DNA from: JANWHZ01 sp041487535
GTDB lineage: Bacteria > Patescibacteriota > Saccharimonadia > Saccharimonadales > UBA4665
NCBI GenBank assembly: GCA_041487535.1
Contig: JBGPNM010000008.1
Location: forward strand, 1-31,947
Reading direction: 5' to 3'
Length of the DNA stretch: 31,947 nt
Part shown: positions 15,651-22,840 of the stretch, piece after piece
Numbering within the stretch: position 1 is the first letter of the stretch
Layout of the letters: each line of letters starts with the position of its first letter
Position numbers and translations under genes: made by a program
The notes under the pieces: generated by a model
Told to the model about the DNA's origin: nothing
Database searches by the model: none
What the model saw: the letters and a program-made list of their open reading frames with translations, nothing else

Positions 15651-17210
15651 ATGCGCATCTCTAAAAAGTCAAGACGACGATCGGCAAAATCAAACGGGAT
15701 ATTGCGTACTTTGTCCCAACGCCTCGGTCTCTATAATTTTACGTATAACGTACCGGAACACGCGCAGACGCTGCCGTACATGCTGGGCGGCCTCGCGCTC
15801 GCCGGCTTTGCAGTACTGATCGCGAGCGGCATCTACATGGCGCAATTTTATAACCCTAACCAGATAGGTTCCAACCAGAGCGTCATGTACCTGGTCACAC
15901 AGGCTCCGTTCGGAAATTTTGTGCGCAGCGTGCATTTCTGGGCCGCGAATCTGGTGTTTGCCATCGTCGTACTGCACCTGGTCCGGACTTTTGTCAGCGG
16001 CAGCTACAAACGCCCGCGTGAGTTTACCTGGCTGCTGGGGCTCGGGCTGCTGGGCGTTACCATGGCGTTTATCTTCACCGGCACCATGCTTAGCCTCGGA
16101 CAGGAAAGCGTCGAGGCGCTGGAGCATAACAGCGAAGCCGGGTTGCTGCTGGGGCCGCTCGGTACTTGGTTTACTACCGGCTTCAGCGCCAGTGTGCCGC
16201 TCATCGGTCGCGTGTATGTGGCGCACATGGTAATTTTGGCCGGCTTGTTTTTCTTACTTATCGCCGCACATTTTTACATGGTTAAGGTTCATGGTATCTC
16301 GCCGAAAGCCAGTAAAAACGCAGTTGTCGCCGGTAAGGACAGCGAGGGTAAGGGCCACTTTAACCAACACCTGAAGAAGCTAGCCGGGTGGTCGCTCATC
16401 CTGATCGCATTATTATCCGCGTTAGCGCTCATTAGGCCCGAAGCGCTCGGCGGACCGGGAACGGCCGGCATCGAGGCGTCAAAACCGCCGTGGATGTTCT
16501 TATGGATATTCGGCTTTGAAAATCTGTTCGGCATCAAGTCGCTGCTCTGGGGTCCTGGCGTAATCTTCGGAATATTAGCGCTATTCCCATTCATAGACCG
16601 TTCGCCCTATTTATCCCCACGCCGCCGGCCGTGGATCATGACACTCGGCACGGCGTTGCTCATTGTCCTAGCAGGTTTAACCATAAGCGGCTGGCGAACC
16701 AAAATCGACATGAAGATGACCGGCAGCACCAGCGGCTTCCTGCCGCAGGCTGTCCAGCGCGCAGAACAATATGTCTTTCCGGTCGCGTACGCCCACGGCA
16801 TGCCTACCCTGACGTTTTCGCCAAGTGTAACTACTGCCGGAAGTTCAGTGAAGTTCAGCGGAGACGGCCTGAAGACGGACGGTGCATACGACGTCTACCT
16901 GAAAGGCGCGCAAACCTCGATTTGGCTCGGCGAAGCAACCGTCGACAAAGGCGAGGATATGTTTGACGCCGACCTAAAGATCCCGGCTACCTTACCCGGA
17001 GGAATGTATTCCGTCGAACTTCGCAGCGCTAAAAACTCGCAGTTCGACTTGTACTCGCCGCTGCAGCTTACCGTTCAGTCAAGTTCCACCGCCATGAGCG
17101 AAAGCATGCCCAGTTCTCAGCGGTATGCCATCCCGCATAAAGATATCCCCTGGATTATTGGACTGATAGCAATTTGCCTAATCCTAGGCATAGCACTGCT
17201 TATCAAGTAG
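15651..17210 (+). CDS. Cytochrome b6/subunit IV-like fusion with a C-terminal extracytoplasmic domain
   Basis: A 519-aa membrane protein. The N-terminal part is a diheme cytochrome b: paired histidines H95/H109 (spacing 14) and H192/H207 (spacing 15). The 15-residue spacing in the second pair is typical of b6 proteins of b6f-type complexes. It is followed by a subunit IV-like part with KPPWMFLWIFGFENLFG (279-295), where the family has a PEWY quinol-site motif; here Glu and Tyr are replaced. After a membrane helix (about 330-347) comes a soluble region of about 110 residues (about 375-480, beta-rich, Ig- or CopC-like in look) and a last membrane helix (500-518). No Rieske or cytochrome c gene is adjacent. 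It may oxidise quinol or relay electrons; the partner is unknown. Confidence 0.85.
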   Translation: MRISKKSRRRSAKSNGILRTLSQRLGLYNFTYNVPEHAQTLPYMLGGLALAGFAVLIASGIYMAQFYNPNQIGSNQSVMYLVTQAPFGNFVRSVHFWAANLVFAIVVLHLVRTFVSGSYKRPREFTWLLGLGLLGVTMAFIFTGTMLSLGQESVEALEHNSEAGLLLGPLGTWFTTGFSASVPLIGRVYVAHMVILAGLFFLLIAAHFYMVKVHGISPKASKNAVVAGKDSEGKGHFNQHLKKLAGWSLILIALLSALALIRPEALGGPGTAGIEASKPPWMFLWIFGFENLFGIKSLLWGPGVIFGILALFPFIDRSPYLSPRRRPWIMTLGTALLIVLAGLTISGWRTKIDMKMTGSTSGFLPQAVQRAEQYVFPVAYAHGMPTLTFSPSVTTAGSSVKFSGDGLKTDGAYDVYLKGAQTSIWLGEATVDKGEDMFDADLKIPATLPGGMYSVELRSAKNSQFDLYSPLQLTVQSSSTAMSESMPSSQRYAIPHKDIPWIIGLIAICLILGIALLIK

Positions 17211-17231
17211 CTACAGCCATGACGCTGTAGC
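17210..17231. terminator. Hairpin at the stop codon of the cytochrome gene
   Basis: GCTACAGC and GCTGTAGC are perfect 8-bp arms around CATGAC, starting on the last base of the TAG stop. It likely helps end the transcript, although no T-tract follows. Confidence 0.45.
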
Positions 17232-17367
17232 CGTAAACAGCAAAGCCGATTCCCGCAGGGGAATGGGAGTTGCGATATGGAACGCTATTGATAGCAGTCT
17301 TTAGAGGATCCGCCGTATTTGGCCAAATCGCTTCGGTGTTGTGGTTCAAACACACACATCTCGCACC

Positions 17368-17408
17368 ACACCAGAGCAAATCGGGCAAAGCCCGCCTTGC
17401 TCTGGTGT
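17368..17408. terminator. Long stable hairpin
   Basis: ACACCAGAGCAA (17368-17379) pairs fully with TTGCTCTGGTGT (17397-17408). After a 2x2 internal loop, CGGGC pairs with GCCCG around AAA. It is followed by TCTTAAG, not by a proper T-tract. It could be a terminator for the cytochrome transcript or part of a small structured RNA. Confidence 0.45.
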
Positions 17409-17435
17409 TCTTAAGCACTGGGCACGATACTACCA

Positions 17436-17471
17436 CCCCACAAAACAAGTTTTGCGGGGACCCCGATTTTT
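17436..17471 (+). terminator. Hairpin followed by T5
   Basis: CCCC-A-CAAAA (17436-17445) pairs with TTTTG-C-GGGG (17450-17459); after ACCCCGA comes TTTTT (17467-17471). It is a terminator-like structure on the + strand, about 230 bp after the cytochrome stop. Confidence 0.4.
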
Positions 17472-17811
17472 CCCTGCGGTGCTCAGTCAATGTACTTAAT
17501 TCGTACACATCCTTCTGCTCCTCGGGAAGAAATCACACCCAGTACTAAGTGCGAAATGTGTGACACAGTAGAGCACCGAAGGTAGTGCTATAAATGCCAT
17601 GTCGGCACCAGTTCTGAAGAGTGCACGGCTAACACGTCCTACGAAGCTTCGCCCCTAAGCATGCCGGTCAGGAACCTTTTCGGTGTTTGTTCGGCATCTA
17701 GCTACCAATAATCTACAGATCAAAACGAGACAAATGAGACATCTTGTAACGTAACTTGCACCTCGGCTGTACTCGGCAAGCCCCCCCGCGCGGCAAAACC
17801 CAACAAACTGC

Positions 17812-17817
17812 TACAAT
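17812..17817 (+). promoter_or_regulatory. -10 box of the DUF1905/OmdA gene
   Basis: TACAAT followed by 9 nt and the ATG at 17827; near-leaderless. The -35 is not clear. Confidence 0.45.
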
Positions 17818-17826
17818 TAAGTAAAT

Positions 17827-18378
17827 ATGCCGACAATCCGTTTTGAAGCTAAACTGTTTAAGATCGGCTCATGGACCGTTCTTGAGCTACCTAAAAGCGC
17901 AAGCGCGAAACTTCCATCGCGAGGCGTTGCAATGGTTAAGGGAACTATCAATGGTTATCACTTTCAAACCGCGCTTGAACCCGACGGTAAGGGAAGCCAC
18001 TGGTTCCAGGTCGGCAAAACCATACGCGAAGCAATTAGAGCAAACGCAGGCGATACTGCAATGCTGGTGATTGAGCCGACTAGAGAATGGCCGGAGCCTA
18101 AGGTGCCAGCAGACATAACGAACGCTCTTGCAGCCGATTCACAGGCACGCACCTTATGGATGGATATCACGCCAATGGCGCGCCGGGAATGGATCCGCTG
18201 GATACGCGCAACAAACCGACTGGAAACGCGTAAGCGACGGATAGAAGTGGCGCGCTCAAAGCTCAAGGCCGGAGAACGAAGACCGTGTTGTTTTAACAGT
18301 AGCATGTGCACCGAACCCTCTGTATCAAAGAACGGGATACTCCTCGAGCCGGCGCAAGCGCCAAGAGAAAAGTCCTAA
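17827..18378 (+). CDS. DUF1905 / YdeI-OmdA family protein
   Basis: A 183-aa protein in two parts. Residues 1-85 are a DUF1905 domain: FEAKLFKIGSWTVLELPKSA, then GTINGYHFQTALEPDGKGSH, then GDTAMLVIEPTREWPEPKVP. Residues 90-150 are the OmdA-like region associated with bacteriocin protection in the YdeI family: DSQARTLWMDITPMARREWI followed by RWIRATNRLETRKRRI. The end RRPCCFNSSMCTEP carries a conserved-looking cysteine cluster and is followed by VSKNGILLEP. The biochemical role of the family is not settled; YdeI-type proteins have been linked to resistance to some antimicrobial peptides. It is a single gene, convergent with the MazEF-type pair. The start is supported by a -10 box 9 nt upstream. 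Confidence 0.82.
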   Translation: MPTIRFEAKLFKIGSWTVLELPKSASAKLPSRGVAMVKGTINGYHFQTALEPDGKGSHWFQVGKTIREAIRANAGDTAMLVIEPTREWPEPKVPADITNALAADSQARTLWMDITPMARREWIRWIRATNRLETRKRRIEVARSKLKAGERRPCCFNSSMCTEPSVSKNGILLEPAQAPREKS

Positions 18379-18422
18379 ATAACAAGGGTAAAGAGGAGCC
18401 AGAACAACGCTTGCGTTCTATT

Positions 18423-18446
18423 TGGCTGGGGATAGGGCATTCGAAC
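18423..18446 (-). repeat. tRNA-3'-end-like repeat, copy B
   Basis: TGGCTGGGGATAGGGCATTC then GAAC on the + strand, the same orientation as copies A and C. It lies 45 bp after the OmdA-like gene and 66 bp left of the MazF-type gene. The similarity to copy A continues to the right in a degenerate form (GCTACAG..TCATGAG, then a GCTCT block). Confidence 0.55.
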
Positions 18447-18511
18447 TTTCACAAAGCTACAGTCATGAGTGACAGCTGTCGCTCTTGGCACTGTATAGTA
18501 CGTGCGAACAT

Positions 18512-18850
18512 TTACTCTGGGGAACTGAACATTTTTCTAATATGCGCTTGAACGTCTTGAAGCTTCTGAATTTTGATCGAGCCTACTTCTCCTTCCAGGA
18601 CAGACCGCTCAACCGTAAATAGCTTATCAAAACGAATATAGCTTTCGAGGTGAAGTGAACCTTCCTGAAAATCTGTGTCTCTAAGCAGAATTGCGTGTTT
18701 ACTACTGTTTGCTTTCGAAGTGATTTGGCACAGAATAAGATTGTCAAACTCTGCCCTTCCGACAACCAATGCGGGGCGCTTTTTAAATCTTGAGAAATCA
18801 GCATACGGGAAGGGAACCAGAACGACGTCGCCTACTGTAAATGTGCCCAT
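18512..18850 (-). CDS. MazF/PemK-type endoribonuclease toxin
   Basis: A 112-aa toxin of the PemK/MazF fold, an mRNA endonuclease. Typical elements are GDVVLVPFPYADFSRFKKRP followed by ALVVG (strand with the catalytic Arg), LILCQITSKA (segment with Thr/Ser in the active site), and ESYIRFDKLFTVERS (recognised in PemK-like proteins). Its start overlaps the antitoxin gene by 19 nt, the usual arrangement for a co-translated pair. With its partner it lies between repeat copies B and C. Confidence 0.88.
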   Translation of the reverse strand: MGTFTVGDVVLVPFPYADFSRFKKRPALVVGRAEFDNLILCQITSKANSSKHAILLRDTDFQEGSLHLESYIRFDKLFTVERSVLEGEVGSIKIQKLQDVQAHIRKMFSSPE

Positions 18851-19077
18851 GCTTTATCTTCTTCAGGACTATCCCAATCACTCAGGGTACCTAGGCTCAG
18901 GATGTACTCTTCGTTTAATTTCTTTGCTGGCGTTTTTTTCTGAGCAAGCGGCATGATCTTGATCCCGCCTTTGACGATTTTTAATTCTACGTCACCGCTA
19001 AGACCGCTCTCTTCAAGCAGCGGCTTGGGGATACGTATACCTTTTGAGTTGCCAATCGTTATAATGGACGCTTTCAT
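18832..19077 (-). CDS. MazE/AbrB-type antitoxin
   Basis: An 81-aa antitoxin. The N-terminus is a swapped-hairpin AbrB DNA-binding domain: MKASIITIGNSKGIRIPKPL then LEESGLSGDVELKIVKGGI. The C-terminal tail (EEYILSLGTLSDWDSPEEDK), acidic, should bind and block the toxin. The ATG at 19077 is chosen over 19095: the latter lies before or within the -10 box, and this domain normally begins close to the K(A/T) strand. The -10 TATAAT ends 9 nt before the ATG, so the leader is at most a few nt. Confidence 0.86.
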   Translation of the reverse strand: MKASIITIGNSKGIRIPKPLLEESGLSGDVELKIVKGGIKIMPLAQKKTPAKKLNEEYILSLGTLSDWDSPEEDKAWAHLQ

Positions 19078-19086
19078 AGTAATTAC

Positions 19087-19116
19087 ATTATACATACGTC
19101 ACATTTATTGCGTCAA
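19087..19116 (-). promoter_or_regulatory. Promoter of the MazEF-type pair
   Basis: Minus strand TTGACG (19116-19111), 18-bp spacer, TATAAT (19092-19087). A second TGACGTA motif lies in the spacer, so TGACG(C/T) is repeated directly; this may be where the antitoxin binds. Confidence 0.65.
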
Positions 19117-19254
19117 GTGCAGCCCAGAGTTGCACCCCAGCGCCTTACGAAGGTTGTGGTGTGTGGGCTTAAACTCTAGGCAATTGAAAAAGTCCAAACC
19201 TTGTACTTCTCACAAAGTAAAGTTTGGACTTTTCCGACAATATTCTTTCGACAT

Positions 19255-19278
19255 TGGCTGGGGACGAGGGATTCGAAC
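19255..19278 (-). repeat. tRNA-3'-end-like repeat, copy C
   Basis: TGGCTGGGGACGAGGGATTC then GAAC on the + strand. The complement reads GGGGTTCGAATCCCTCGTCC then CCAGCCA, the 3' end of a tRNA-Gln-like molecule including CCA. The matching 5' acceptor strand (TGGGGAC) is not found within 150 bp upstream, so this is a fragment and not a gene. Confidence 0.65.
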
Positions 19279-19399
19279 CCCTAGTCGCAGGGTCCAGAAT
19301 TCTTTGTCATAGCCCTTGGCCAATCTGAGATTTTCGTCACTGAACGTAATTCTTTCGCAATGTCTCGGTAACATTAACCTTCTTCGCGCTAGCATCGCG

Positions 19400-20533
19400 T
19401 TAGGCTGATGATACTCGCTCGCGGTCGAGGAGCGGAACCCTGAATGTCAGTATCTTGGGTATGCCTTCTTCAACTAACTGCGGCTCGGGCATGGGCGGGT
19501 TGCCTATTGGAACGCCAGGGTTTTCTGATTTTTCCTGTTTTACTGAAACTTCTACAGAATTACTAGATGTCAACCGGCCGAGCGACATTCCGCAAAAGTA
19601 TTTGTTTTCGCTCCACGGGAAGCTCGGATCTGCTTGTTGTAGCGAAGCAAGACTGTTGCCTTTCAGCTCGACAAATGCCGACAGTGGTCCGAGCATGCGG
19701 GTCACAAATTTCCCGGTTGAATCTTGTATAACGACAGCCGCATTGGCTCCGCTGGCGCCAGCGCCGCAGGCAGTCTCATTGTTGTTGGCTTTTAAAACTA
19801 TGGCTGCTACGTTTTCATCAGGTATCATGCTATCGCCAATATTAATTATCCCAGCGTACTCACCTGTAAAAGTTTGCCGCTGCTGCACCCCATTTTTACT
19901 TTTCGGTTGCTTTCTTGGCCATCCCTCGATGTATGCTGTCGTTCCGACTTGGAGGGCTTGTAGTTCTGAATCAGAAATGACCATTTTATCGTAATCCTTT
20001 ATAACCTCCTCAGCTGTGTGCCCCTTGAAAACCCCAAGTGCTTCGTCGGTGGTTTTATCGCCTGGTGCCGGCAAGACAAACTCTTTTACTTCGCCCACCT
20101 GATGCAGTGCATTAGAACTCTCTCCTGTAAACACTTCGATTGGATGGGGAGCAACCATATAGTACGAGCCGTCGGGGTTTTTGAACCATTGTCGGAAATC
20201 GGATGTAATAGGCTGAGGTTTATCGCTGTTACGAAGGTGGCAATGAGACGCAGTCACCACCCCGACGTCATTCCCGTGTTCATCTGTTATGAGATTTCCG
20301 GAGCAACCCTGCTCTGGAATTGTCACCGTGTTGCCGTCCAGATAGTTTGGAGCGAGATTAGCGGGTGGGTTTCCCGGAGTTGTCGCACCGAGACCGCAGG
20401 AACCAAGAAGCACAGCTCCTGCAAATACTGCTAGAGGCAATCCATACCTCCAGCCTAGACCAGCTTCATGCTTCGTTTGCGCTGAGACTAATTCAACTGA
20501 AGCTGCAGGGGGCGCAACGATAAGCTCACTCAT
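19400..20533 (-). CDS. Trypsin-like serine protease, probable lipoprotein
   Basis: A 377-aa protein. A hydrophobic segment (about 31-45) ends in LLGSC with Cys46, a good lipobox, though the cytoplasmic tail before it is unusually long (about 28 residues). The mature part has the order of a chymotrypsin-fold protease: GVVTASHC (His97), TTDEALGVF (Asp163 candidate) and CGAGASGAN (Ser261; trypsins have GDSGG). Several cysteines could form disulfides outside the cell. The C-terminal 60 residues are Pro/Glu-rich. I start at ATG 20533 (MSELIVAPP), with TATAAT ending 9 nt upstream. It is a single gene. It may act on surface or host proteins, but the substrate is unknown. Confidence 0.7.
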   Translation of the reverse strand: MSELIVAPPAASVELVSAQTKHEAGLGWRYGLPLAVFAGAVLLGSCGLGATTPGNPPANLAPNYLDGNTVTIPEQGCSGNLITDEHGNDVGVVTASHCHLRNSDKPQPITSDFRQWFKNPDGSYYMVAPHPIEVFTGESSNALHQVGEVKEFVLPAPGDKTTDEALGVFKGHTAEEVIKDYDKMVISDSELQALQVGTTAYIEGWPRKQPKSKNGVQQRQTFTGEYAGIINIGDSMIPDENVAAIVLKANNNETACGAGASGANAAVVIQDSTGKFVTRMLGPLSAFVELKGNSLASLQQADPSFPWSENKYFCGMSLGRLTSSNSVEVSVKQEKSENPGVPIGNPPMPEPQLVEEGIPKILTFRVPLLDRERVSSA

Positions 20534-20542
20534 ATACAACTA

Positions 20543-20570
20543 ATTATAATTCATGTAATTCTATATCCAA
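20543..20570 (-). promoter_or_regulatory. Promoter of the protease gene
   Basis: Minus strand TTGGAT (20570-20565), 16-bp spacer, TATAAT (20548-20543), then 9 nt to the ATG. Confidence 0.6.
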
Positions 20571-20595
20571 TAGGCTTTATTGAGCACTCCCCCTG

Positions 20596-20625
20596 CCTCG
20601 ACAAGTTCCTCTTGCGAGGTTTTAT
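20596..20625 (+). terminator. Terminator-like hairpin in the gap after the kinase gene
   Basis: CCTCG-A-CAAG pairs with CTTG-CGAGG around TTCCT (one bulged A) and is followed by TTTTAT on the + strand. The only nearby genes are on the minus strand, so it would stop antisense transcription; on the minus strand the stem could still mark the end of the kinase operon. Confidence 0.4.
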
Positions 20626-20680
20626 AAGGGCTCAGATTCAAACGCGTATTCCGGTCTCGCGCAACCACAAACCCCGGCGC

Positions 20681-22840
20681 TTATTTCTTCACGACTGCCA
20701 TGGCTTGCTGGGGATCCGGGTGCGCCGGGACCTTTAGGTGTGTCTTGGAAAACACGAAACCGAAGGTACTCCCCTGGCCTTCGCGGCTAGAGAATATAAC
20801 GGAACCGCCCTGAGCGGTAACCACTTTCTTGGCCATAAATAAGCCCAGCCCGGTGCCGTCCGGCCGGGATTTGCGAGCATTGGCCGCACGGTAAAACTTG
20901 GTGAACATATGGTGCTGCTCGGACTTGGGCACGCCCATGCCGTCGTCCACGACCCGCAGCTCCACGGTGGCCGGCTTCTCCTCCAGCTCCAGACGGATAT
21001 GACCGCCGGTCGGCGTGTAGTAAATAGCGTTATCAATGAAGTTCATGACCACCTGGCGGGTCTTGGTTTCGTCCAGCATCAGCTTGGGGAACGCGGCCGG
21101 CTTTTGGTATGTCAGCTCGATATCCTTCAGCTTCGCCGTTTCCAGCAGCCCCGCCACTTCTTCCCGCGCGAGCTCGCTCAAATCTGCCGGCGTGGCGTCA
21201 ATGACAAACTTGCCGGTCCTGAGCCGCGAGATATTCAGCAGGTCGGTAATGAGGTACACCATGCGCTGCGAACTGCTAAACGCCTGGCGCAGCATCTTGG
21301 CCTGACGGTCGTTCAGCGAGCCGGCGTCGCCCTCCAGCACCATGCTCAGGTACCCCTTCACGCTCGTCAGCGGCGTACGCAGCTGGTGGCTGGCCATGCT
21401 AATAAAATCATCCTTCGTCTCGTCCAGCTCCACCAGCTTTTTGTTGGTCTCCCGCAGTTTCCGCGTCGCTTCGTCCACCCGCTCTTGCAGCGTGATGTTG
21501 AATTGCTGGATCTCCTGAAACCGCAAGGCATTTTGCAGACTTATGGCAATCTCGTCCGCGGCTAAACTCAGCAGACGTTTGTCTCGTTCCAGATACGCTT
21601 CACCAGACTGCTTGTAGCCGATAACCATATAGCCAAGATCTTCGTGAGTTGTCCGCAGTTTGACTGCGAGTGCAATGTCCTCACCCTTCAGCGCCACCGC
21701 TAAGCCATTACTTGAGTCGCCGATCTCATCAGTATCACTAATCTTTAGCCCATTTATCATGACGTAAGCATCAATTCTCTTAGCAAGCTGGGTTTCTTTT
21801 TTGGCCTGATCAGCAAACAATATGTACTTCAACTGGCCTGGCCTCAGAGCCTCCTGCAATATCCGCGCCGTCTCGCTGCGAAGTATGCCTATGTCGGCCG
21901 TACGCACGAGCACATCGCTCAACTTGTCCAATACATCTTGCGGATCGTAGTAATGACGAAAGAAGACCCTGGACGTTACCTTATCGAACTTCTGGCGCAG
22001 GAACTGCAAGAAGGACAACAGACACCCACCAAAAAATATGCTCGCCATAAGCTGCGTTGTGCTGATGTGAATTCCTAAAAAGTGATTGAGCGCCAAAATG
22101 ATTGGCGCGACGAAGACAAGAGTTAGAGCAAACAGGCTCGTAAGGTAAGCGGCTGCGCGTACAACGAAGAAGTGGATATCGAAGAGACCCCGATAAGCCA
22201 TAGCGTACCCCGTAATGCAAACCAGGGCTAGAATGCCTAGCGGTCGAGCGGCTTGCCAATACTCACTATTTGGGAAAATGAAGCCCGCAAGCGTAACGCC
22301 GATTAGCCCTGCTACAAATGCCGCTAGCAATGAGTACAGCTGGGGACGCTGCACTGGCGTTGTATGTACAAGTCTTTTGATCAGGATAAAAACCCCTGAG
22401 AGAAAGTAAGTTATAAGGAGCAACGTTTGTATTCCGAATAACGGCCCTGCAGAAAAATCAACGCCATATGGCGTATAAGCTATGCTCTTGACAAAGAGCT
22501 GGGTGAAAGATAAGGGGACCATCACGACCACTGGCACAAGTGCAAGCAGTAGCCACCCTTTTGGCAATTGGCGGTAGTTTGGGTAGATATACGCGAAAAT
22601 AGGAAACAGAAGAGCCAGAAACCCTGAGCTGGCAGAAGCCAGCTGAATCCACAGCAAGCCGCCAGGTACCTGGGCGTCAGTCAAGAACTGGAAGAAGAGC
22701 CATAAGGCAAGACCAGCGGAGAAAAGTCCATAAAGTCGGAATGCAGGTTTCTTACTCCTCGTGACCACGAAAGTCGCGATGGCTAATACGCCCATAATTC
22801 CCGGCAGGTATATAAGTATTTGCGTAAGCATTTCTACCAC
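20681..22840 (-). CDS. Multi-pass membrane sensor histidine kinase
   Basis: A 719-aa protein. The N-terminal 280 residues hold about eight hydrophobic helices, the kind of sensor found in 7TM-type histidine kinases. Next comes a GAF-like region (about 300-440), a short coiled coil (about 440-475), the phospho-acceptor domain (ISMASHQLRTPLTSVKGYLS, His485) and an ATPase domain with NFIDNAIYYTPTGG (N box), VVDDGMGVP (G1) and GTGLGLFMAKKV (G2). It autophosphorylates on His485 and passes phosphate to a receiver protein; none is adjacent, but two stand-alone receivers lie at 29.3-30.1 kb. The start is GTG 22840 or ATG 22831; either overlaps the DUF2156 gene by about 80 nt, so it is translationally tied to the operon. 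Confidence 0.9.
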   Translation of the reverse strand: MVEMLTQILIYLPGIMGVLAIATFVVTRSKKPAFRLYGLFSAGLALWLFFQFLTDAQVPGGLLWIQLASASSGFLALLFPIFAYIYPNYRQLPKGWLLLALVPVVVMVPLSFTQLFVKSIAYTPYGVDFSAGPLFGIQTLLLITYFLSGVFILIKRLVHTTPVQRPQLYSLLAAFVAGLIGVTLAGFIFPNSEYWQAARPLGILALVCITGYAMAYRGLFDIHFFVVRAAAYLTSLFALTLVFVAPIILALNHFLGIHISTTQLMASIFFGGCLLSFLQFLRQKFDKVTSRVFFRHYYDPQDVLDKLSDVLVRTADIGILRSETARILQEALRPGQLKYILFADQAKKETQLAKRIDAYVMINGLKISDTDEIGDSSNGLAVALKGEDIALAVKLRTTHEDLGYMVIGYKQSGEAYLERDKRLLSLAADEIAISLQNALRFQEIQQFNITLQERVDEATRKLRETNKKLVELDETKDDFISMASHQLRTPLTSVKGYLSMVLEGDAGSLNDRQAKMLRQAFSSSQRMVYLITDLLNISRLRTGKFVIDATPADLSELAREEVAGLLETAKLKDIELTYQKPAAFPKLMLDETKTRQVVMNFIDNAIYYTPTGGHIRLELEEKPATVELRVVDDGMGVPKSEQHHMFTKFYRAANARKSRPDGTGLGLFMAKKVVTAQGGSVIFSSREGQGSTFGFVFSKTHLKVPAHPDPQQAMAVVKK

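Larger units (their letters stand above)
17211..17826. other. 616-bp non-coding, hairpin-rich region
   Basis: No supported gene. It contains at least four stem-loops (17210-17231, ATTCCC/GGGAAT near 17251-17266, 17368-17408, 17436-17459). The right half (17480-17810) shows no frame that looks coding. A C7 run at about 17781-17787 precedes the promoter of the next gene. Confidence 0.5.

Noticed and set aside
17338..17372. GTGGTTCAAACAC followed by CACCA resembles the 3' part of a tRNA on the + strand
   Set aside because: The closing G53-C61 pair is missing and no 5' acceptor half is found.
17203..17508. Minus-strand open frame of 101 codons after the cytochrome gene
   Set aside because: It reads through both hairpin arms, has odd composition and no promoter or ribosome site.
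8824..18520. Whole region between repeat copies A and B as one genomic island
   Set aside because: It contains tpiA, pgk and pheA, which are housekeeping genes; an island of that extent is unlikely.
19210..19395. 61-codon minus-strand frame across repeat copy C
   Set aside because: It reads through the tRNA-like sequence (LGVRIPRPQP), a common artefact of such fragments.
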